Source of the DNA: Lactobacillus apis
Lineage (GTDB): Bacteria; Bacillota; Bacilli; Lactobacillales; Lactobacillaceae
Reading direction: 5' to 3'
Assembly (NCBI RefSeq): GCF_002837055.1
Contig: NZ_PDKP01000006.1
Coordinates: 1-40,569, forward strand
Length of the DNA: 40,569 nucleotides
A program made the position numbers and the translations under genes. The stretch's first letter is position 1, and each line of letters opens with the position of its first letter. The notes below the pieces were generated by a model. The model saw only the letters and a list, made by a program, of their open reading frames with translations. It was not told the origin of the DNA and made no database searches. This document shows positions 37,860 through 40,569 of the stretch, one piece after another.

Positions 37860-38459
37860 TTATTTCTTTAGTTGCATATTAGTTTTGAAGAAATATAATA
37901 ACCCACCGATTACGAGTACTAATGCCAAGGCAATCGGTAATGCCAGACGGCGCGGATGCGTGAGCTGCGTACGTTCATCATTTGATAAATCATATTTATC
38001 TAGTGCATATTGGTAACGCTGATCAATTGTTGTGGCGCAAGCCCTAAAAACAAACCGCAGACCCTTATTAAACTCTTTTTTATTGTTGCTACGAAGCCGA
38101 TCAGATTGTGATCGAATAATGTTGCCCCTAATGTCAGCAGTAAAGGCACTATGTAGATCCTTGCTGGAATAGATCTGAACATTTTTCTTTTTGTCCTTAT
38201 AACCCACAATAATAAAGACAGTGCGCTTATATTTGCTTAGTTTCTTAGGTGTTAAATGATCAACCCGGTTGACCGTTTTCACAATAATTTTAGGTTGCTC
38301 ACTAGTTTGTAAATAGCGGTTGTTTTTCTCCTTAATTAACTTGCTAGTTTCTTTTTCTACCAAATTACAGTTATCGTGTAAATCTGGATTTGAAAAAGCG
38401 GTCGTTGTCAGAAAAAGACTGATTAGTGCAATAACTGCTACTAGCTTAGTTTTCAGCAT
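37860..38459 (-). CDS. Membrane-anchored TPM-domain protein
   Basis: 199 aa from the ATG at 38459, which overlaps the comEB stop by 14 bp; the frame is open 29 codons further but the product begins naturally with the signal peptide MLKTKLVAVIALISLFL. The mature part (about 25-165) looks like a TPM domain (LVEKETSKLIKEKN, a TVFIIVGYKD strand, GLRFVFRACATT helix). A single C-terminal helix (ALPIALALVLVIGGLLYFF) and a basic tail place it in the membrane with the domain outside. TPM proteins act as phosphatases or in photosystem and respiratory-complex assembly elsewhere; the role in lactobacilli is not known. It is the last gene of the trpS-comEB operon. Confidence 0.7.
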   Translation of the reverse strand: MLKTKLVAVIALISLFLTTTAFSNPDLHDNCNLVEKETSKLIKEKNNRYLQTSEQPKIIVKTVNRVDHLTPKKLSKYKRTVFIIVGYKDKKKNVQIYSSKDLHSAFTADIRGNIIRSQSDRLRSNNKKEFNKGLRFVFRACATTIDQRYQYALDKYDLSNDERTQLTHPRRLALPIALALVLVIGGLLYFFKTNMQLKK

Positions 38460-38925
38460 CTTCCAATTTACGTGCCAATTGCTCCACGTAATTTCGGTCG
38501 ATTTTAATTTGCTCATAAGGAACCCCACAATCTTTAAACAGTGCAATTGTTAACGGACTGTCGTGATAGTCAAAATAATAATTAATCTTCTTAACTCCAG
38601 CTTGAACCAGCGACTTGGCACAATTATAGCATGGAAAATGCGTGACATAGATCTCCGTACCATCAGTTGAAACACCATTACGGGCACACTGAATAAGCGA
38701 GTTCATTTCGGAGTGAATGGTGCGGACGCAGTGCCCATCGACCAGCTGGTGGCCAGCATCATCGCAGTGTGGTTCATTCGTAACAGAGCCATTATAGCCC
38801 GTACCAATTATCCGGTTATCCTTAACCAGAACACTACCAACAAGCGCACGATCACAGGTGGAACGTTGGGCAATCACCAACGCCTGCATCATAAAATATT
38901 GCTTCCAAGGAATCCGATCACGCAT
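38446..38925 (-). CDS. comEB: dCMP deaminase, ComEB type
   Basis: 159 aa, ATG with AAGAGG lying over the trpS stop. The zinc-dependent deaminase site is complete: H71 and E73 in TIHSEMNSL, and C99/C102 in HFPCYNC. An extra Cys/His cluster (C54, H59, H65, C66) is usual for dCMP deaminases. The enzyme converts dCMP to dUMP for dTMP synthesis. The family name comes from the B. subtilis competence operon, but comEA/EC are absent here. Only 5 bp separate it from trpS. Confidence 0.94.
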   Translation of the reverse strand: MRDRIPWKQYFMMQALVIAQRSTCDRALVGSVLVKDNRIIGTGYNGSVTNEPHCDDAGHQLVDGHCVRTIHSEMNSLIQCARNGVSTDGTEIYVTHFPCYNCAKSLVQAGVKKINYYFDYHDSPLTIALFKDCGVPYEQIKIDRNYVEQLARKLEDAEN

Positions 38926-38930
38926 CTTTT

Positions 38931-39950
38931 TTACCTCTTAAAATAGTTCAGACCAATTGCATCCCTTACCTCACTTAAGGTTTGATTTGCAACCTGGTTG
39001 GCTTTTTCCGAGCCTTCGATTAGCATTTCATAAACTTCATCTTGCTTTTGTTCATATTCTGCTCTGCGCTGGCGAATTGGTGCCAATTCGTTTTCAAGCA
39101 CTTCGTTTAAGTAGCGCTTAATTTTGACGTCACCCAAGCCGCCTTTTTGGTAATCTTCCTTTAATTGCGCTACCTTATTCTTATCAGGATCGAAAATGTC
39201 GAGGTAAGTGAAAACAGTGTTGCCTTCAACCTTGCCTGGATCTTCAACATGAATGTGATTAGGGTCAGTGTACATTGACATGACCTTTTTCTGAACAGTT
39301 TCAGAATCATCTGATAGATAAATCGCATTACCTAAAGATTTTGACATTTTGGCGTTACCATCAAGTCCTGGTAAACGACCCTGACCTTTTTCAGGAAAGT
39401 AACCTTCTGGTTCAACCAAAACATTGCAGTCATAAACGCGGTTAAAGGTGCGAACAATTTCACGTGCCTGCTCAAGCATTGGCTCTTGGTCATCACCAAC
39501 TGGCACTAGTGTTGCCTTGAACGCCGTAATATCGGCTGCCTGCGAAACTGGGTAGTTCAGAAAGCCAACCGGAATGGAATCATTAAAGTTCTTTTGCTTA
39601 ATTTCAGCCTTAACTGTTGGATTACGCTCCAAGCGACTCACAGTCACAAGATCCATATAATATGCTGTCAATTCAAATAGAGCAGAAATTTGGGATTGCA
39701 CAAAAATAGTTGATTTTTCAGGGTCAATGCCAACAGCCAAATAATCCAATGCAACTTGAATGAGACTATTACGGATTTTTTCGGGATCGCGGGCATTATC
39801 AGTTAATGCTTGTGTATCAGCAATCATGATATAAGGCTGATACTCCCCTGAATTTTGTAGCATTACCCGATTTTTTAAGGAACCGATGTAATGTCCAACG
39901 TGGAGCTTTCCGGTTGGACGGTCACCCGTCAAAATAACTTTTTTAGCCAT
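38931..39950 (-). CDS. trpS: Tryptophanyl-tRNA synthetase
   Basis: 339 aa. Class I aminoacyl-tRNA synthetase signatures: [17 protein letters not shown] (HVGH variant of HIGH) and [11 protein letters not shown] (KMSKS). [16 protein letters not shown] is the adenylate-binding part of the TrpRS family. AAAGGT precedes the ATG. No T-box leader or Trp-rich leader peptide occurs in the 96 bp upstream, so expression is not obviously tryptophan-controlled. It is the first gene of the trpS-comEB-TPM operon. Confidence 0.97.
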   Translation of the reverse strand: MAKKVILTGDRPTGKLHVGHYIGSLKNRVMLQNSGEYQPYIMIADTQALTDNARDPEKIRNSLIQVALDYLAVGIDPEKSTIFVQSQISALFELTAYYMDLVTVSRLERNPTVKAEIKQKNFNDSIPVGFLNYPVSQAADITAFKATLVPVGDDQEPMLEQAREIVRTFNRVYDCNVLVEPEGYFPEKGQGRLPGLDGNAKMSKSLGNAIYLSDDSETVQKKVMSMYTDPNHIHVEDPGKVEGNTVFTYLDIFDPDKNKVAQLKEDYQKGGLGDVKIKRYLNEVLENELAPIRQRRAEYEQKQDEVYEMLIEGSEKANQVANQTLSEVRDAIGLNYFKR

Positions 39951-40046
39951 GGTTTTTACCTTTCTGAAAACTTAAAATTTGTTTTAATGTAATAATTATG
40001 GTTAATTCTACCAAAAATCAAGCAATGATTAAACATGGAGGATAAA

Positions 40047-40569
40047 ATGTGCAATCAATTTCAGCTGCCTACCTTAGCAGATATTAAAAAATACTTAGTA
40101 AATGACTTAAACCTACCATTGATTGAACCCGATAAGAACTTACCACAAAATCAGGAAGTTTTTCCAAAAGGGGCCGCTTCAGTGTTGCTATACCAAAATG
40201 ATCAGCTTCAACTCCAGGCAAAAATTTGGGGTTACCCTAGTCCATTTGACCACCAAAAGGTGCTTTTTAACGCGCGCGTTGAACGGTTTTTTGAGCAAAA
40301 GAAGTCAATGTGGGATTCTTCCTTTGCTAAATATCGGTGCATCATTATTGCCAGCCAGTTTTTTGAATCCAGTCGTGAAACTTATGTTGCTACTAACAAC
40401 CATGAATATCATGAGCGCTATTATTTCCAAACTGCCAATGAACCATTAACGTTGATTGCCGGAATCTATCAAAAAGACCATTTTTCAATGGTTACCACAC
40501 AACCGTCAGCAGAATATGCCAAAGTGCACGATCGGATGCCGCTAGTGATCAAACCTAGCGAATTGCGTC
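40047..40569 (+). CDS. SRAP-domain protein (HMCES/YedK-like abasic-site sensor), partial
   Basis: 174 codons visible, cut by the right window edge; ATG with GGAGG upstream. The protein starts MCNQF, leaving catalytic Cys2 after Met removal (MCGRF in most members). Other SRAP residues are in place: WGYPSPF, Asn in FNARVER, Glu in QFFES, and His in VHDRMPLVI. SRAP proteins form a covalent thiazolidine bond to abasic sites in single-stranded DNA and protect them at stalled forks. In this copy the Gly-Phe-Tyr-Glu-Trp motif reads SQFFES and the second residue block is NQ instead of GR, so it is a divergent lineage. It is divergent from trpS. Confidence 0.88.
   Translation, partial: MCNQFQLPTLADIKKYLVNDLNLPLIEPDKNLPQNQEVFPKGAASVLLYQNDQLQLQAKIWGYPSPFDHQKVLFNARVERFFEQKKSMWDSSFAKYRCIIIASQFFESSRETYVATNNHEYHERYYFQTANEPLTLIAGIYQKDHFSMVTTQPSAEYAKVHDRMPLVIKPSELR

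Noticed and set aside
40123-40449. 108-codon plus-strand ORF near the right edge
   Set aside because: It is a shadow of the SRAP-domain gene that starts at 40047 and matches its family in the other frame.

Overview
The window reads as chromosomal DNA of a Lactobacillus of the L. delbrueckii group (acidophilus/helveticus/crispatus relatives). It is AT-rich. It carries a lactocepin-type cell-envelope proteinase with its PrtM foldase, a secreted protein with lactobacillar S-layer (SLAP) repeats, a MurNAc-use cluster, and a Gram-positive housekeeping order: DUF1934-rpoE-pyrG-murA and trpS-comEB, then metG-tatD-rnmV-ksgA, veg and purR-glmU. Most genes lie on the minus strand. No tRNA, rRNA, CRISPR array, prophage or intact insertion sequence was seen. 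Gene names rest on recognised motifs, not on a database search.

Layout. 1-4831 (-): lactocepin, cut by the left edge, divergent from prtM at 5124-6029 (+). 6495-10634 (-): MurA, CTP synthase, RNA polymerase delta and a DUF1934 protein. The MurA has Asp where most have the catalytic Cys. pyrG has a textbook CTP-sensing attenuator leader. 10750-12460: a small accessory patch with a decayed membrane-protein fragment, a 78-aa orphan gene, an Rgg-family regulator and, just behind it, an uncatalogued 15-codon ORF with an excellent ribosome-binding site. 12652-14019 (+): an HD-domain phosphohydrolase. 14086-17270 (-): a two-gene ABC exporter with paired direct repeats 21 bp apart upstream of its promoter. 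17459-18430 (-): prs.

18595-25805 (-) is a peptidoglycan-sugar region: murQ, a fused PTS EIIBCA permease, an isochorismatase-fold hydrolase, two MupG/DUF871 paralogues and a CelB-type EIIC. CcpA (cre) sites sit in three of its promoter regions. 26118-27686 (-) is a protein with four N-terminal SLAP repeats and a FIVAR-like C-terminus. 27839-34743 (-) holds glmU, purR, veg, ksgA, rnmV, tatD and metG. 34856-37549 (-) is a P-type Mg2+ ATPase behind an M-box riboswitch and its terminator. 37860-39950 (-) is trpS-comEB-TPM protein. A SRAP-domain gene (+) runs off the right edge at 40047.

The best candidate for an undescribed system is the Rgg regulator with the 15-residue peptide ORF 100 bp downstream. 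One palindrome centred on GAATAT lies in front of the peptide promoter, and a second lies between rgg and the HD gene. This is the expected layout of an Rgg/short-peptide quorum-sensing pair. It is inference from layout and sequence, not proof.
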